DNA of 64,000 nt from an uncultured Lachnospiraceae bacterium (GCA_944384105.1 CALWSC010000114.1:35994-99993), one strand, 5' to 3'; positions 1-8,646 are shown, counted from the stretch's first letter. The notes: generated by a model not told the origin, from the letters alone. Made by a program: numbers and translations.

Positions 1-430
1 TCCCGTGCATATTTCCCAGTTCGTCTGCCGCATTTTCAAAAATCCGGATAAACATTCTGCAGATCCTCTGGACAAACGGGGCCACGACCTGAAATCCCTC
101 GTTCTTCCTCCCGGAATAAAAAAGGGCGAGCATCAGCATGTATACCCGGATATTCGAAGAATTATTGTCAAAGAAAACCCTCGCCACCCGGTACAGCTTT
201 CCGGGAAGGTTCTCCTCACAGTCAGCCGCACGCCGTATATTCTTCTCCAGCTCCTCGTAATGCACCTGAATCAGCGTCTCGAGCAGGCCTCTCTTGCTCC
301 CAAAATAATGATACAGCGTGGGCTTTGTCACTCCTGCACAGTCTACAATCTCCTGCACGCCCACCGCGTCATATCCCTTCTGGTAAAACAGATTCAACGC
401 ACTCTCCATGATTGCCTTCCGATTATCCAT
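1..430 (-). CDS. TetR/AcrR family transcriptional regulator, 3' end outside window
   Basis: The gene reads leftward and is cut by the window edge, leaving 143 residues. Residues 1-50 form a TetR helix-turn-helix: 'ALNLFYQKGYDAVGVQEI' followed by 'AGVTKPTLYHYFGSKRGL' is the canonical N-terminal pattern. The rest is the helical ligand/dimer region, whose ligand cannot be inferred. The ATG at 430 is preceded by GAGGTGG about 8 nt upstream. A perfect inverted repeat sits inside its own promoter, which points to autoregulation (inference). Its target gene is probably beyond the left edge. The open frame on the opposite strand (5-496) is an antisense shadow. Confidence 0.9.
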   Translation of the reverse strand, partial: MDNRKAIMESALNLFYQKGYDAVGVQEIVDCAGVTKPTLYHYFGSKRGLLETLIQVHYEELEKNIRRAADCEENLPGKLYRVARVFFDNNSSNIRVYMLMLALFYSGRKNEGFQVVAPFVQRICRMFIRIFENAADELGNMHG

Positions 431-477
431 AGCCGCACCACCTCAGTCTTTTGCAGAAATCTTTTTGTTCTGGTGCT

Positions 478-506
478 ATTATACCAATCGGTATAGAGAC
501 TGTCAA
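478..506 (-). promoter_or_regulatory. Consensus promoter of the TetR gene with operator in the spacer
   Basis: On the minus strand there is TTGACA (506-501), a 17-nt spacer and TATAAT (483-478), a perfect sigma-A promoter. The inverted repeat TATACCAATCGGTATA (480-495, 6-bp arms) overlaps the spacer and -10 box, exactly where a TetR dimer would block RNA polymerase. Confidence 0.75.
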
Positions 507-621
507 TAAAAAAAGACTGCACAGAACTTTACAATTCAGCACTTTTGTATAACCATCCACAATCTGTTGCTTTTCTTTGTGTATTCTGTATAGTCTTTTC
601 TTATTTATTCTTATTTTATAG

Positions 622-1896
622 TTATTCTGCTATCTCTGCAGCGTCCTGAATTACTCTTGTGGCCCAGCACGCCTTCGAATAATCCGCATCCGAGATCCGA
701 ATTCCCTCCTGCGTGCTCGCGGCATTGATTGCCTTTCCGCCGCCCATGTACATGAGTACATGGTAAATATACCCATCCTGGCGGGCGTAATAAATCAGAT
801 CGCCAGGCTGTGCCTCGTAAATATTAATCTTCTGACCGTACTGTGCCTGCTCTCTGGATGTTCTCGGCAGGCTGTAGCCGAACTGACGGTAAATCTGCTG
901 TACAAATCCCGAACAGTCGCAGCCGTTTGTCAGGCTTGTGCCGCCCCAGACGTACGGATTTCCCAGAAACTGCTGTGCATACTGCAGCATCAGTGCACGC
1001 AGCAGATCGCTGCCGCTGACCTCGTAAACAGTCTCTGCAGCATAAGTATATGCAGCATTCTCCCAGGCGGGAATCAGCTCCTTTGCAAGCGGCATAGTAT
1101 CCTCCCCGGCAAGACCCACTTTAGCATTTGCCCAAAACCCCGTTACCAGTTCGTTCGCCTGAACAAATCCGCGGACATTGCCGGACTCGATATAAACCCA
1201 CTCCTGATCCGCATCGGCGATAACATAACATAAAGCGCCCTTTTCCATTTCTCCGACTGCGCGATTATCTGCACCCGCACCCTCGCGAACCGTCACGCCG
1301 CCGACAGGCTTCGCAACGGCATAGACCTTCTCAATTTTCTGAAACAGAATCGGCGCGGCCGGATCACCGGCCTCAGGATTCGTATAAATATCAAAATCCG
1401 GGCGCTGTACCGTTTCGTTCTCAACCGGAATCTCCTCTTCCGGCATCTGAGACTGTGCCGGAAGTCCGTTCTCAGACTGACCGCTTTCGGGAATTTCCTG
1501 CGGCTGCCCGGAATCCGGTGCAGGATCTGCCTGCGGTTCATCAACAACCGGCGTCTGCGGCTCCTCAGTCCCGCCGGGATTTTCAGTACTCTCACCAGGC
1601 TGCGGAGTCTGTACTTCTGTGCCGCTCTCGCCGGGCACTGTCTCCGGTTTCTCCTCTCCCTGTTCTGCTCCGCAATCTCCTGTCTCCGGAACATTGTTTT
1701 CTGCCTGCCCCTGCTCCGGTGCAGCCGTCTCTGCGCTGTCATTCTCCGCAGGTGCGGTCTCTGCCTTGCTTGTCAGACTAATCGCAGCACTCTGCGGCAG
1801 TTCATCCGCAAACACTTCCATCGGCGCGGCAAGAGCAAACATCATACTGCAGCCTGCCAGCAGCGCCGTCATCTTTACTCTATTCTCTCGTTTCAT
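622..1896 (-). CDS. Secreted NlpC/P60 peptidoglycan endopeptidase with SH3-like domain
   Basis: 424 residues. A signal peptide (about 1-30, ending near 'MEVFADE') is followed by a long Pro/Glu/Gly/Thr-rich disordered linker (about 31-165), an SH3b-type bacterial domain (about 190-250) and a C-terminal NlpC/P60 domain (about 300-418). The catalytic Cys lies in 'NGCDCSGFVQQIY' and the His in 'YIYHVLMYMGGG'. The family cleaves stem-peptide bonds, usually gamma-D-Glu-diamino acid, in peptidoglycan outside the cell. The ATG overlaps the tatD stop by 4 nt (ATGA), so the pair is translationally coupled. Codon use in the linker is GC-rich, which produces several spurious overlapping frames. Confidence 0.9.
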   Translation of the reverse strand: MKRENRVKMTALLAGCSMMFALAAPMEVFADELPQSAAISLTSKAETAPAENDSAETAAPEQGQAENNVPETGDCGAEQGEEKPETVPGESGTEVQTPQPGESTENPGGTEEPQTPVVDEPQADPAPDSGQPQEIPESGQSENGLPAQSQMPEEEIPVENETVQRPDFDIYTNPEAGDPAAPILFQKIEKVYAVAKPVGGVTVREGAGADNRAVGEMEKGALCYVIADADQEWVYIESGNVRGFVQANELVTGFWANAKVGLAGEDTMPLAKELIPAWENAAYTYAAETVYEVSGSDLLRALMLQYAQQFLGNPYVWGGTSLTNGCDCSGFVQQIYRQFGYSLPRTSREQAQYGQKINIYEAQPGDLIYYARQDGYIYHVLMYMGGGKAINAASTQEGIRISDADYSKACWATRVIQDAAEIAE

Positions 1897-2666
1897 GCGA
1901 TCTCTCCAAAAAATAATCTTCTGGCATTTCTCTCAGTGATCCGTTCCACTTCCTCGGGAGATACCCGCTTGATTTCTGCAATTTCCTCAATGATATACGG
2001 CAGGTTCAGAGAGGAATTTCTCTTCCCCCTGTTCGGAACCGGCGCAAGATATGGACTGTCCGTCTCTACCAGAATCGACTCCAGAGGCGTATATTCCGCG
2101 ACCTCCTTTAATTTTTTAGCATTCTTAAATGTCACCACACCCCCGATGCCGATATAAAACCCCATATTAAGGTATTCCCTCGCCATCTCCTTAGCGTAGG
2201 AGAAGCAGTGGATCACTCCTCCGATCTCCCCTGCGTGCGCGTCCTTCATCACCTGAAGCGTATCAGCCGCGGCTTCTCTGCTGTGTACAATAATCGGTTT
2301 ATTCATCTCTCTTGCGACATCCATCTGCCGTACAAACCATTCCTTCTGCAGACAATGGTTCTCTTTATCCCAGTAATAATCGAGCCCGATCTCTCCAATC
2401 GCCACAATCTTTTCCAAGCGGCAGAGCTCTCTCATTCGCTCAATCGTCCCCTCATCCATGCTTCCGACCTCATCCGGGTGTACGCCGACCGCTCCCCAGA
2501 TAAACGGATACTTCTGCGTAAGCTGAAGCGTACTCTCCATACCCGCCGGGCTGGCAGATACGTTGATAATCGTGCCGATGCGATTCTGCTCCATCGCGTC
2601 CAGCAGCGATTCTCTGTCTCCATCAAACGCCTCATCATCATAATGGGCATGACTTTCAAATATCAT
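1893..2666 (-). CDS. tatD: TatD family metal-dependent deoxyribonuclease
   Basis: 257 residues, the normal TatD size, using the ATG at 2666. The open frame extends 26 codons further upstream, but those residues do not resemble the family and run into the hairpin at 2717-2759. Metal-binding motifs are visible in order: HAHYDD near the N-terminus, 'GEIGLDYYWD', 'IIVHSREA', 'VIHCFSY' and 'ETDSPYLAP'. Known relatives are TIM-barrel 3'-5' DNases acting in DNA repair and degradation. The stop overlaps the start of the NlpC/P60 gene. An AGGAAGAG ribosome binding site lies upstream. Confidence 0.93.
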   Translation of the reverse strand: MIFESHAHYDDEAFDGDRESLLDAMEQNRIGTIINVSASPAGMESTLQLTQKYPFIWGAVGVHPDEVGSMDEGTIERMRELCRLEKIVAIGEIGLDYYWDKENHCLQKEWFVRQMDVAREMNKPIIVHSREAAADTLQVMKDAHAGEIGGVIHCFSYAKEMAREYLNMGFYIGIGGVVTFKNAKKLKEVAEYTPLESILVETDSPYLAPVPNRGKRNSSLNLPYIIEEIAEIKRVSPEEVERITERNARRLFFGEIA

Positions 2667-2716
2667 ATTCCGTCTCTTCCTTCTGCTGTAACTTTGTAAA
2701 CAGTGTCTGAAAACAT

Positions 2717-2759
2717 TATACGGGATACTTCCCGCACACGTCAAGAAGTATCCCGTATA
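2717..2759 (-). terminator. Strong hairpin between P-type ATPase gene and tatD
   Basis: Perfect 15-bp inverted repeat TATACGGGATACTTC / GAAGTATCCCGTATA with a 13-nt loop. It starts 12 nt after the ATPase stop and is followed on the minus strand by a short T-run. It is most likely the ATPase terminator. It also lies 51 nt before the tatD start. Confidence 0.7.
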
Positions 2760-2771
2760 GTTACGTTTTAT

Positions 2772-5381
2772 TTACGCTTTGAATGCGCTTCTTATTTTCT
2801 TTAAGATCTGAATGATCACCAAATTCAGCAGCGCAAAGCCGTAGATCATCAGAAGCTGGCTGATTTTCAGCGGCGTTACCTGGAAGAGTTCCTGCACGCC
2901 CGGAATCAGCAGAACTGCATTTAACAGCACAAATCCGATAAGGAATGCGCCCTGAAGATATTTGTTGTTAAAGAATCTCTTTGTAAAGACAACAGGTACA
3001 TCTGCCTTACAGTTGTACCCATGCACCAGCCTGGACAGACACAGCGTCGCAAATGCCATTGTCGTCGCAAGACCGGCACCGCCCATGCGCAGACCGGACA
3101 GAAATGCCGCCAGCGTCATCAGGGAAATTACGAGTCCCTCCGTGCCGATCTTAATCAGGAAGTCCTTTGTCAGAATCGACTCATTGACCGGTCTGGGTTT
3201 CTCGTTCATAACCGCCTTGTTGTGCGGTTCCAATCCGAGGGCAATCGCCGGAAGGCTGTCAGTCAGCAGATTAATGAACAAAAGATGCACAGCCGCAAAC
3301 GGCACCGGAAGCGCCATAATTGCCGCGTAAAGCACCATCAGTATTGCTCCGAAGTTTCCTGAGAGCAGGAATAAGATAGAACGCTTGATATTCGCGTATA
3401 CGTTTCGGCCGTTTTCCACTGCAGTCACAATCGTCGCAAAGTTATCATCCGTCAGCACCATAGACGCAGCATCTTTTGCCACCTCACTGCCGGTGATTCC
3501 CATTGCAACTCCGATATCCGCCTGTTTAAGTGCGGGAGCATCGTTGACACCGTCTCCGGTCATCGCAACAATATTTCCCTTCTCCTGCCATGCACGCACA
3601 ATACGGATCTTGTGCTCCGGCGAGACACGCGCGTACACAGAGATTCCCTCAACAAAATCTTTGAGTTCATCATCCGTCATTTTTTCAATCACAGCGCCCT
3701 CACATGCCTCGGATTCATCCTTTAAAATTCCGATGCGCTTTGCGATTGCAGCCGCTGTTACCTTATGGTCTCCGGTGATCATTACCGGACGGATGCCGGC
3801 CCGGATACACTCAGCAACCGCATCTGCCGACTCTGCTCTCGGCGGGTCCATCATAGCGATCAGCCCGACGAAAATCAGCTGATCCTCATCCTCCACTGTC
3901 AAAGCTTTCTCACCGTCAAATTTACGATACGCAACAGCGAGCACTCGAAGTCCCTGTCTGGAGTATACCTCATTCTGGCTTCGGATATCGTCAAGTGCTC
4001 TCTCCTCAACCGGAGCTATACCATCCTCTGTCTGAATTCCGACCAGACGATCCAGAATGACATCTGCCGCTCCCTTTACAATCATCGTATACCCGTCCTT
4101 TAAACAGTGCAGTGTGGACATCAGCTTTCTGTCGCTGTCAAACGGTACCTCGCTCAGTCTCGGATAAGCGGCGCGCACACGCTTTGCAGGAACACCCATC
4201 TTATCTCCAAGGTTGATCATTGCGGTTTCCGTCGGGTCACCGATCTCCTGTCCGTCCTCGTTTGTAGAGTCATTACAGAGAATACTAAGTCTTAAAAGCT
4301 GCTTGTGTACCGGATTAGACGCATCCAGCTCATTTGCCGGAATAGAATTTCCGTTAATATAATAATACTCTACGGTCATCTTATTCTGCGTCAGTGTTCC
4401 GGTCTTATCTGAACAGATAACAGACACACTTCCGAGTCCCTCAACCGCCTGAAGCTTGCGGATAATCGCACCTTCCTTTGCCATCTTCTGCGTTCCGAAC
4501 GAGAGTACAATCGTTACAATCGAACTCAGAGCTTCCGGAACCGCTGCAACGGCAAGTGCTACCGCGAAGAGGAATGCATCCGTAAAGGAATTCCCCTGTA
4601 AAATGTTTATTACCAGCAGAACTGCACACAGTGCAATGATCGCAATGGACAGCTTCTGTCCGAACTTGTCCAGGTTTACCTGCAGAGGCGTCTTCTTCTC
4701 CGATGTCGTATGAAGCAGCGCTGCGATCTTACCAACTTCAGTCTGCATACCGATAGCAGTTACAAGAACAGTCGCACGTCCGTATGTCGCAAAGCTTCCG
4801 GAATATACCATGTTCTTTCTGTCTCCCAGAGCAAGCTCTCCCTCAAGCGTCTCCTCAACCTTCTCCACTCCCAGGCTCTCTCCTGTGAGCGCACTCTCAT
4901 CAACCTTGAGACTTGCACACGTTAAAATTCTTCCGTCAGCCGGAATACAGTCTCCCGCCTCAATAAGCACCTCATCTCCGACCGTGATCTCCCTGCCTGG
5001 TACCTCCACAATCTTTCCTCCGCGAAGCACCTTCGCCTTGGGTGCCGAGAGCTGCTTCAAACTCTGCAGAGATTTTTCCGCTTTCACCGTCTGCACCGTT
5101 CCGAGAATTGCGTTGATCGTGATTACGACCAGGATAACGATGCAGCTCTCCATCTCACCGAGAAATCCGGAAACAATCGCTGAGACGATCAGAATGATAA
5201 CGATAAAGTCCTGAAACTGCTCGAGGAAAATGCGAAGCATACTCTTCTTTTCTCCCTCGGCAAGCTCATTCGGACCGTATTTTTCCTGACGTGCCCGGAT
5301 TTCTTCATCAGAAAGAGGGTTCTGGGAATGATTGACCTGCTCTCTGGTTTCCGCTGCCGTTAAGCTGTAAAATTCTTTCAT
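2772..5381 (-). CDS. P-type cation-transporting ATPase (Ca2+/Mn2+ exporter type)
   Basis: 869 residues, P2-type ATPase. Visible are the N-terminal cation ATPase domain (about 1-70), the actuator motif TGES, the phosphorylation motif 'CSDKTGTLTQ', the hinge 'MTGDGVNDAPALKQADIG' and about ten membrane helices, including the 'VAAVPEALSSIV' M4 segment. Sequence alone suggests a bacterial calcium pump (SERCA/PMCA-like). The leader, however, matches the yybP-ykoY manganese riboswitch, and related pumps such as lactococcal YoaB and pneumococcal MgtA export Mn2+ or Ca2+, so Mn2+ efflux is a likely role (inference). The start ATG follows an AGGAAGGAAGAG ribosome binding site. Confidence 0.93.
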   Translation of the reverse strand: MKEFYSLTAAETREQVNHSQNPLSDEEIRARQEKYGPNELAEGEKKSMLRIFLEQFQDFIVIILIVSAIVSGFLGEMESCIVILVVITINAILGTVQTVKAEKSLQSLKQLSAPKAKVLRGGKIVEVPGREITVGDEVLIEAGDCIPADGRILTCASLKVDESALTGESLGVEKVEETLEGELALGDRKNMVYSGSFATYGRATVLVTAIGMQTEVGKIAALLHTTSEKKTPLQVNLDKFGQKLSIAIIALCAVLLVINILQGNSFTDAFLFAVALAVAAVPEALSSIVTIVLSFGTQKMAKEGAIIRKLQAVEGLGSVSVICSDKTGTLTQNKMTVEYYYINGNSIPANELDASNPVHKQLLRLSILCNDSTNEDGQEIGDPTETAMINLGDKMGVPAKRVRAAYPRLSEVPFDSDRKLMSTLHCLKDGYTMIVKGAADVILDRLVGIQTEDGIAPVEERALDDIRSQNEVYSRQGLRVLAVAYRKFDGEKALTVEDEDQLIFVGLIAMMDPPRAESADAVAECIRAGIRPVMITGDHKVTAAAIAKRIGILKDESEACEGAVIEKMTDDELKDFVEGISVYARVSPEHKIRIVRAWQEKGNIVAMTGDGVNDAPALKQADIGVAMGITGSEVAKDAASMVLTDDNFATIVTAVENGRNVYANIKRSILFLLSGNFGAILMVLYAAIMALPVPFAAVHLLFINLLTDSLPAIALGLEPHNKAVMNEKPRPVNESILTKDFLIKIGTEGLVISLMTLAAFLSGLRMGGAGLATTMAFATLCLSRLVHGYNCKADVPVVFTKRFFNNKYLQGAFLIGFVLLNAVLLIPGVQELFQVTPLKISQLLMIYGFALLNLVIIQILKKIRSAFKA

Positions 5382-5418
5382 ACTCTTCCTTCCTTTCTTT
5401 TTTCAAGGGACGACAAAA

Positions 5419-5540
5419 GGCGAGACTTTTGCCGCAACCTGTATGCAACAAAAGTCTCGCCGTTTCATTACGTTCCGGATGATTGTTCTCATCGTTCTGA
5501 CGAAATCGTAAACGCTTTCGCGCCAGCTACTCCCTTTTCT
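5419..5540 (-). promoter_or_regulatory. yybP-ykoY type manganese riboswitch with terminator
   Basis: The minus-strand leader begins with AAAAGGGAGTAGC (5540-5528 region), the hallmark 5' element of the yybP-ykoY class. It continues with TTCGTCAG, CCGG and ATGAAACGGCGAGAC, the conserved 3' half. The 3' segment forms a 13-bp stem, GGCGAGACTTTTG (5431-5419) against CAAAAGTCTCGCC, ending in TTTTG. The CTTTT of that stem can instead pair with the 5' AAAAG as aptamer P1, so metal-bound aptamer and terminator are mutually exclusive, which gives an ON switch. The recognition is by eye. An Infernal scan against RF00080 would settle it. Confidence 0.82.
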
Positions 5541-5546
5541 TTCCTA

Positions 5547-5575
5547 ATAATAAAGGAAATGCAGTGGTCTGTCAA
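5547..5575 (-). promoter_or_regulatory. Promoter of the riboswitch-controlled ATPase
   Basis: Minus-strand TTGACA (5575-5570), 17-nt spacer, TATTAT (5552-5547). Predicted transcription starts at about 5540, right at the riboswitch 5' element. Confidence 0.7.
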
Positions 5576-5623
5576 TATCTTTTGCACACGTTTTTCATTC
5601 TATGCAAAAAGTATGAAAAGACC

Positions 5624-7588
5624 TTAACAAATCTCGGCGCCTGCCGGCATCTCACGCTCCGGAGTCATAAGGGACAGTCTGCCGTCTGCGTCTTCCGCAC
5701 AGAGAATCATGCCTTCAGAGAGCACGCCAGCCAGCTTCGCGGGCTTTAAGTTTGTCACTACCATGACTTTCTTTCCGACCATTTGTTCCGGCGTGTAGTC
5801 AGACTTGATGCCGGATACAATCTGGCGTACTTTGCTTCCCACTTTTACCTGGGAGCAGAGCAGCTTCTTTGACTTTTTGACCGGTTCGCAGGAGATAATC
5901 TCGCCCACCTGGAACTGCAGTTTCTCAAAGTCCTCAAAGGTAATCTCTGCTTTCGGCTCCAGATCGATGACCTGTTCCTCTTTCTTTTCTTCTTTTGCCT
6001 CCTCCGTCTGTGCGGGATGACGCTCTGCCACCTTTGCCATGACTTCCTTTAAGTCCAGGCGTGCGAACAGGATCTCCGGCTTCTCCGTCACCTTACTTCC
6101 GGACGGATACAGTCCGAAGCTCTTTAAGTCTTCATATGCGCGCTCAGAAGCATTTAACTGCGTGAGAATTCTGTCTGTCGTCTCAGGCATGAAGGATTTG
6201 AGCAGAACAGCGCCGATGCAGATGCTTTCCACCAGGTTATAGAGAACCTCCGCAAGGCGATCCTGCTTTGTCTCATCCTTCGCGAGCGCCCATGGCATTG
6301 TCTCATCAATATATTTATTGCAGCGCTTGAACAGATTGAAGATCTCCGTCATTGCGTCGGCAACACGCAGTTCTTCCATTTTTGCAGCGACTTTGTCCAC
6401 AGTGCCGGTCACAACCGCTTTCAGATCATCGTCCACAGCCTCACTTACACCTGTGCTTCTGACTTCTCCGCCGAAATATTTATTGGACATGGAGATAGTA
6501 CGGTTTACCAGGTTGCCGAGCGTGTTGGCAAGCTCTGAGTTCAGACGCTCCACCATCAGCTCCCAGGTGATCACGCCGTCGTTTTCAAACGGCATTTCGT
6601 GCAGTACGAAATAGCGCACTGCGTCCACTCCGAAGAACTCTGCGAGTTCGTCCGCGTAGAGTACATTTCCCTTGGACTTACTCATCTTGCCGTCGCCCTG
6701 CAGCAGCCACGGATGTCCGAATACCTGCTTCGGAAGCGGCAGTCCCAGAGCCATCAGGAAAATCGGCCAGTAAATCGTATGGAAACGAATAATGTCCTTT
6801 CCAATCAGGTGCAGATCGGCCGGCCAGTTCTTCTTAAACAGATCGCTGCTCTCGCCGTCGCAGTCATAGCCGATGCCGGTAATATAGTTTGTCAGAGCGT
6901 CCAGCCATACATATGTCACATGCTTCGGGTCAAAGGATACCGGGATGCCCCACTTGAAAGAGGTACGGGAAACACACAGATCCTGCAGACCCGGAAGAAG
7001 GAAGTTATTCATCATCTCATTCTTTCTCGATACCGGCTGAATGAACTCGGGATGCTCATTGATGTACTCGATAAGCTTCGGAGCATATTTGCTCATTTTG
7101 AAGAAGTATGCCTCCTCCTTTGCCGGCGTACACGGACGCCCGCAGTCCGGACATTTCCCGTCCACGAGCTGGGACTCTGTGAAGAAAGACTCGCATGGCG
7201 TACAGTACATACCCTCATAATATCCTTTATAAATATCTCCCTGATCGTACAGCTTCTTGAAAATTTTCTGCACCTGCGCTTCGTGATCCTTGTCTGTCGT
7301 GCGGATAAATTTATCGTAGGATGTGTTCATCAGATCCCAGATTTTTTTGATTTCTCCCGCTACGTTGTCTACGAATTCCTGGCAGGTCACACCCGCCTCC
7401 TGCGCTTTCAGCTCAATCTTCTGTCCGTGCTCATCTGTTCCTGTCTGGAAGAATACATCGTATCCCTGCTGTCTCTTAAAGCGCGCAATGCTGTCTGCCA
7501 GCACGACCTCATACGTATTTCCGATATGCGGCTTGCCGGATGTGTAGGCAATCGCAGTCGTAATGTAATACTTTTTCTTGTCTTGCAT
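5624..7588 (-). CDS. metG: Methionyl-tRNA synthetase
   Basis: 654 residues. The class I catalytic core shows the HIGH-type motif 'GKPHIGNTYE' near residue 18 and 'GKMSKSKGN' near 300. A zinc knuckle with paired Cys ('YCTPCESFF', 'GKCPDCGRPC') lies around 127-150. A helical anticodon domain follows (about 360-500), and a C-terminal tRNA-binding OB domain (about 550-654) carries 'FQVGEIISCEPVKKSKKLL'. The enzyme charges tRNA-Met in the cytoplasm. It is preceded by a long leader containing a methionine T-box. The 337-codon frame on the opposite strand within this gene is an antisense shadow. Confidence 0.97.
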   Translation of the reverse strand: MQDKKKYYITTAIAYTSGKPHIGNTYEVVLADSIARFKRQQGYDVFFQTGTDEHGQKIELKAQEAGVTCQEFVDNVAGEIKKIWDLMNTSYDKFIRTTDKDHEAQVQKIFKKLYDQGDIYKGYYEGMYCTPCESFFTESQLVDGKCPDCGRPCTPAKEEAYFFKMSKYAPKLIEYINEHPEFIQPVSRKNEMMNNFLLPGLQDLCVSRTSFKWGIPVSFDPKHVTYVWLDALTNYITGIGYDCDGESSDLFKKNWPADLHLIGKDIIRFHTIYWPIFLMALGLPLPKQVFGHPWLLQGDGKMSKSKGNVLYADELAEFFGVDAVRYFVLHEMPFENDGVITWELMVERLNSELANTLGNLVNRTISMSNKYFGGEVRSTGVSEAVDDDLKAVVTGTVDKVAAKMEELRVADAMTEIFNLFKRCNKYIDETMPWALAKDETKQDRLAEVLYNLVESICIGAVLLKSFMPETTDRILTQLNASERAYEDLKSFGLYPSGSKVTEKPEILFARLDLKEVMAKVAERHPAQTEEAKEEKKEEQVIDLEPKAEITFEDFEKLQFQVGEIISCEPVKKSKKLLCSQVKVGSKVRQIVSGIKSDYTPEQMVGKKVMVVTNLKPAKLAGVLSEGMILCAEDADGRLSLMTPEREMPAGAEIC

Positions 7589-7611
7589 CTTTCTTTCCCT
7601 CCATACTTATA

Positions 7612-7711
7612 GAAGTCCGTTCGCGGACTTCCTGCGCCGGGCAAGGGCACACAAGCCCATCCCGCCCGGCAGGGCTTTTATCACATAGGAATTTTCTTCA
7701 AATTTTCTGTG
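7612..7711 (-). other. Three tandem hairpins in the metG leader after the T-box terminator
   Basis: Between the T-box terminator and the metG start lie a perfect 8-bp stem GAAGTCCG/CGGACTTC with a 4-nt loop (7612-7631), a 7-bp stem GCCGGGC/GCCCGGC (7636-7670) enclosing an inner GGGC/GCCC stem, and an 11-bp AT-rich stem with one G-T pair (about 7678-7715). None belongs to the standard T-box. Their function is unknown. Confidence 0.6.
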
Positions 7712-7715
7712 TGAT

Positions 7716-7990
7716 AAAAAAAGCCCATCTTCTGTCCTTATATCAGAAGACGAGCTTTACCCGTGTTACCACTTCTCTTCGTCCGCACTTCACAGTACGA
7801 ACCTCACTGGGTACCGTATCAGATACCCGCTCGCTGTAACAGGCGAATCCTGTCGCAGCCTAACTGCTTCTGCAGCTCGGTGCGCCCCTCAGGAGCCATC
7901 TTCCATCTGCCGCCTGCGCATCCCCTCTCAGCCAAAAGGGATCTCTCTGTAACGTACCTGCAGATGTACTCTCTCCGTCATCGTGTTTCC
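7716..7990 (-). promoter_or_regulatory. T-box leader, methionine-specific
   Basis: The minus-strand sequence contains the T-box proper, GAAGTGGTAACACGG (about 7775-7761). A terminator follows, with stem AGCTCGTCTTCTG against CAGAAGATGGGCT and a T7 tract (7757-7716). Upstream is a Stem I region in which ATG (7899-7897) sits in a specifier-loop context, GGAAGATGGCTCC. ATG matches the downstream metG. Uncharged tRNA-Met would stabilise the antiterminator. Confidence 0.87.
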
Positions 7991-8085
7991 GTTATTACTT
8001 ATTATGGTAATAAGCTATCACAAATCAAAAAATTTGTAAACACCTTCTGTAAAAAAAGAATGGATTTCAGTGCAGCTATAAATAC

Positions 8086-8162
8086 GATAATAATAATGAT
8101 AATTATTCTTGACTTTTTACACATCTTCTGTTATATTAATTGCAGTAACAGTTATCATTATC
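8086..8162 (+). promoter_or_regulatory. perR-like gene promoter with two Fur-family operator candidates
   Basis: TTGACT (8109-8114), 17-nt spacer, TATATT (8132-8137). Immediately upstream is the inverted repeat AATAAT-GATA-ATTATT (8092-8107), close in style to PerR/Fur boxes. Five nt after the -10 box is CAGTAACAGTTATCATTATC (8143-8162), which recurs at the same position in the rubrerythrin promoter at 8626. Confidence 0.7.
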
Positions 8163-8176
8163 AGAAAGGAGGCAGC

Positions 8177-8566
8177 ATGGCAGCACTAAAATACAGCAGA
8201 CAGCGGGAATCCATCAAAGAGTATCTTCGTCATACCACGGAGCATCCAACTGCCGATACTGTGTACGGGAATATTCGGAAGCTCTATCCGAACATCAGTC
8301 TCGGAACGGTGTACCGCAATTTATCCCTCCTTGTGGACCTGGGAGAGATACGCAAGCTCAGCGGAGTGGATGGTGCCGACCATTACGACGGCAACACAAT
8401 GCCGCATAACCATTTTATCTGTACCAGGTGCAATTCCATTATCGATCTGGAAATGGAGGATATCAGTTCTATCCAGGAGCACGCCGCAAAGAATTTCGAC
8501 GGACAGATCGAGGGCTATTCCGTGAATTTTTACGGTATTTGCGGCAATTGCATAAAAAAATCATAA
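8177..8566 (+). CDS. perR: Fur family regulator, PerR-like peroxide sensor
   Basis: 129 residues from the ATG at 8177, which follows AGGAGG. The open frame runs upstream into non-coding leader, so longer starts are rejected. The winged helix covers about 1-75 ('SLGTVYRNLSLLVDLGEI'). The dimer/metal domain has two CxxC pairs (CTRC and CGNC) for structural zinc and 'NHFICTRC' with the His/Asp residues of the regulatory site. Adjacency to two rubrerythrins and a repeated operator-like motif support a PerR rather than Fur or Zur role (inference). The leader suggests autoregulation. Confidence 0.85.
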   Translation: MAALKYSRQRESIKEYLRHTTEHPTADTVYGNIRKLYPNISLGTVYRNLSLLVDLGEIRKLSGVDGADHYDGNTMPHNHFICTRCNSIIDLEMEDISSIQEHAAKNFDGQIEGYSVNFYGICGNCIKKS

Positions 8567-8591
8567 CCGGAAAAAATAAGTCAGAAATTGA

Positions 8592-8646
8592 TTGACAAAA
8601 CCATCAGAGTATGGTAGTATGATTTCAGTAACAATTACTATTATTA
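8592..8646 (+). promoter_or_regulatory. Promoter and shared operator of the reverse rubrerythrin gene
   Basis: TTGACA (8592-8597), 17-nt spacer, TAGTAT (8615-8620). Five nt later is CAGTAACAATTACTATTATT (8626-8645), identical at most positions to the element at 8143 in the perR-like promoter and equally spaced from the -10 box. It is a likely binding site for the PerR-like protein. Confidence 0.65.

Noticed and set aside
5-496. 163-codon open frame on the + strand at the window start
   Set aside because: Antisense to the TetR gene, and it runs through the perfect minus-strand promoter.
1440-1780. Several overlapping frames of 100-150 codons on both strands
   Set aside because: They are produced by the low-complexity Pro/Glu/Gly linker of the NlpC/P60 protein.
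6599-7612. 337-codon open frame on the + strand
   Set aside because: It lies wholly antisense to metG, has no ribosome binding site or family resemblance, and arises from codon bias of the real gene.
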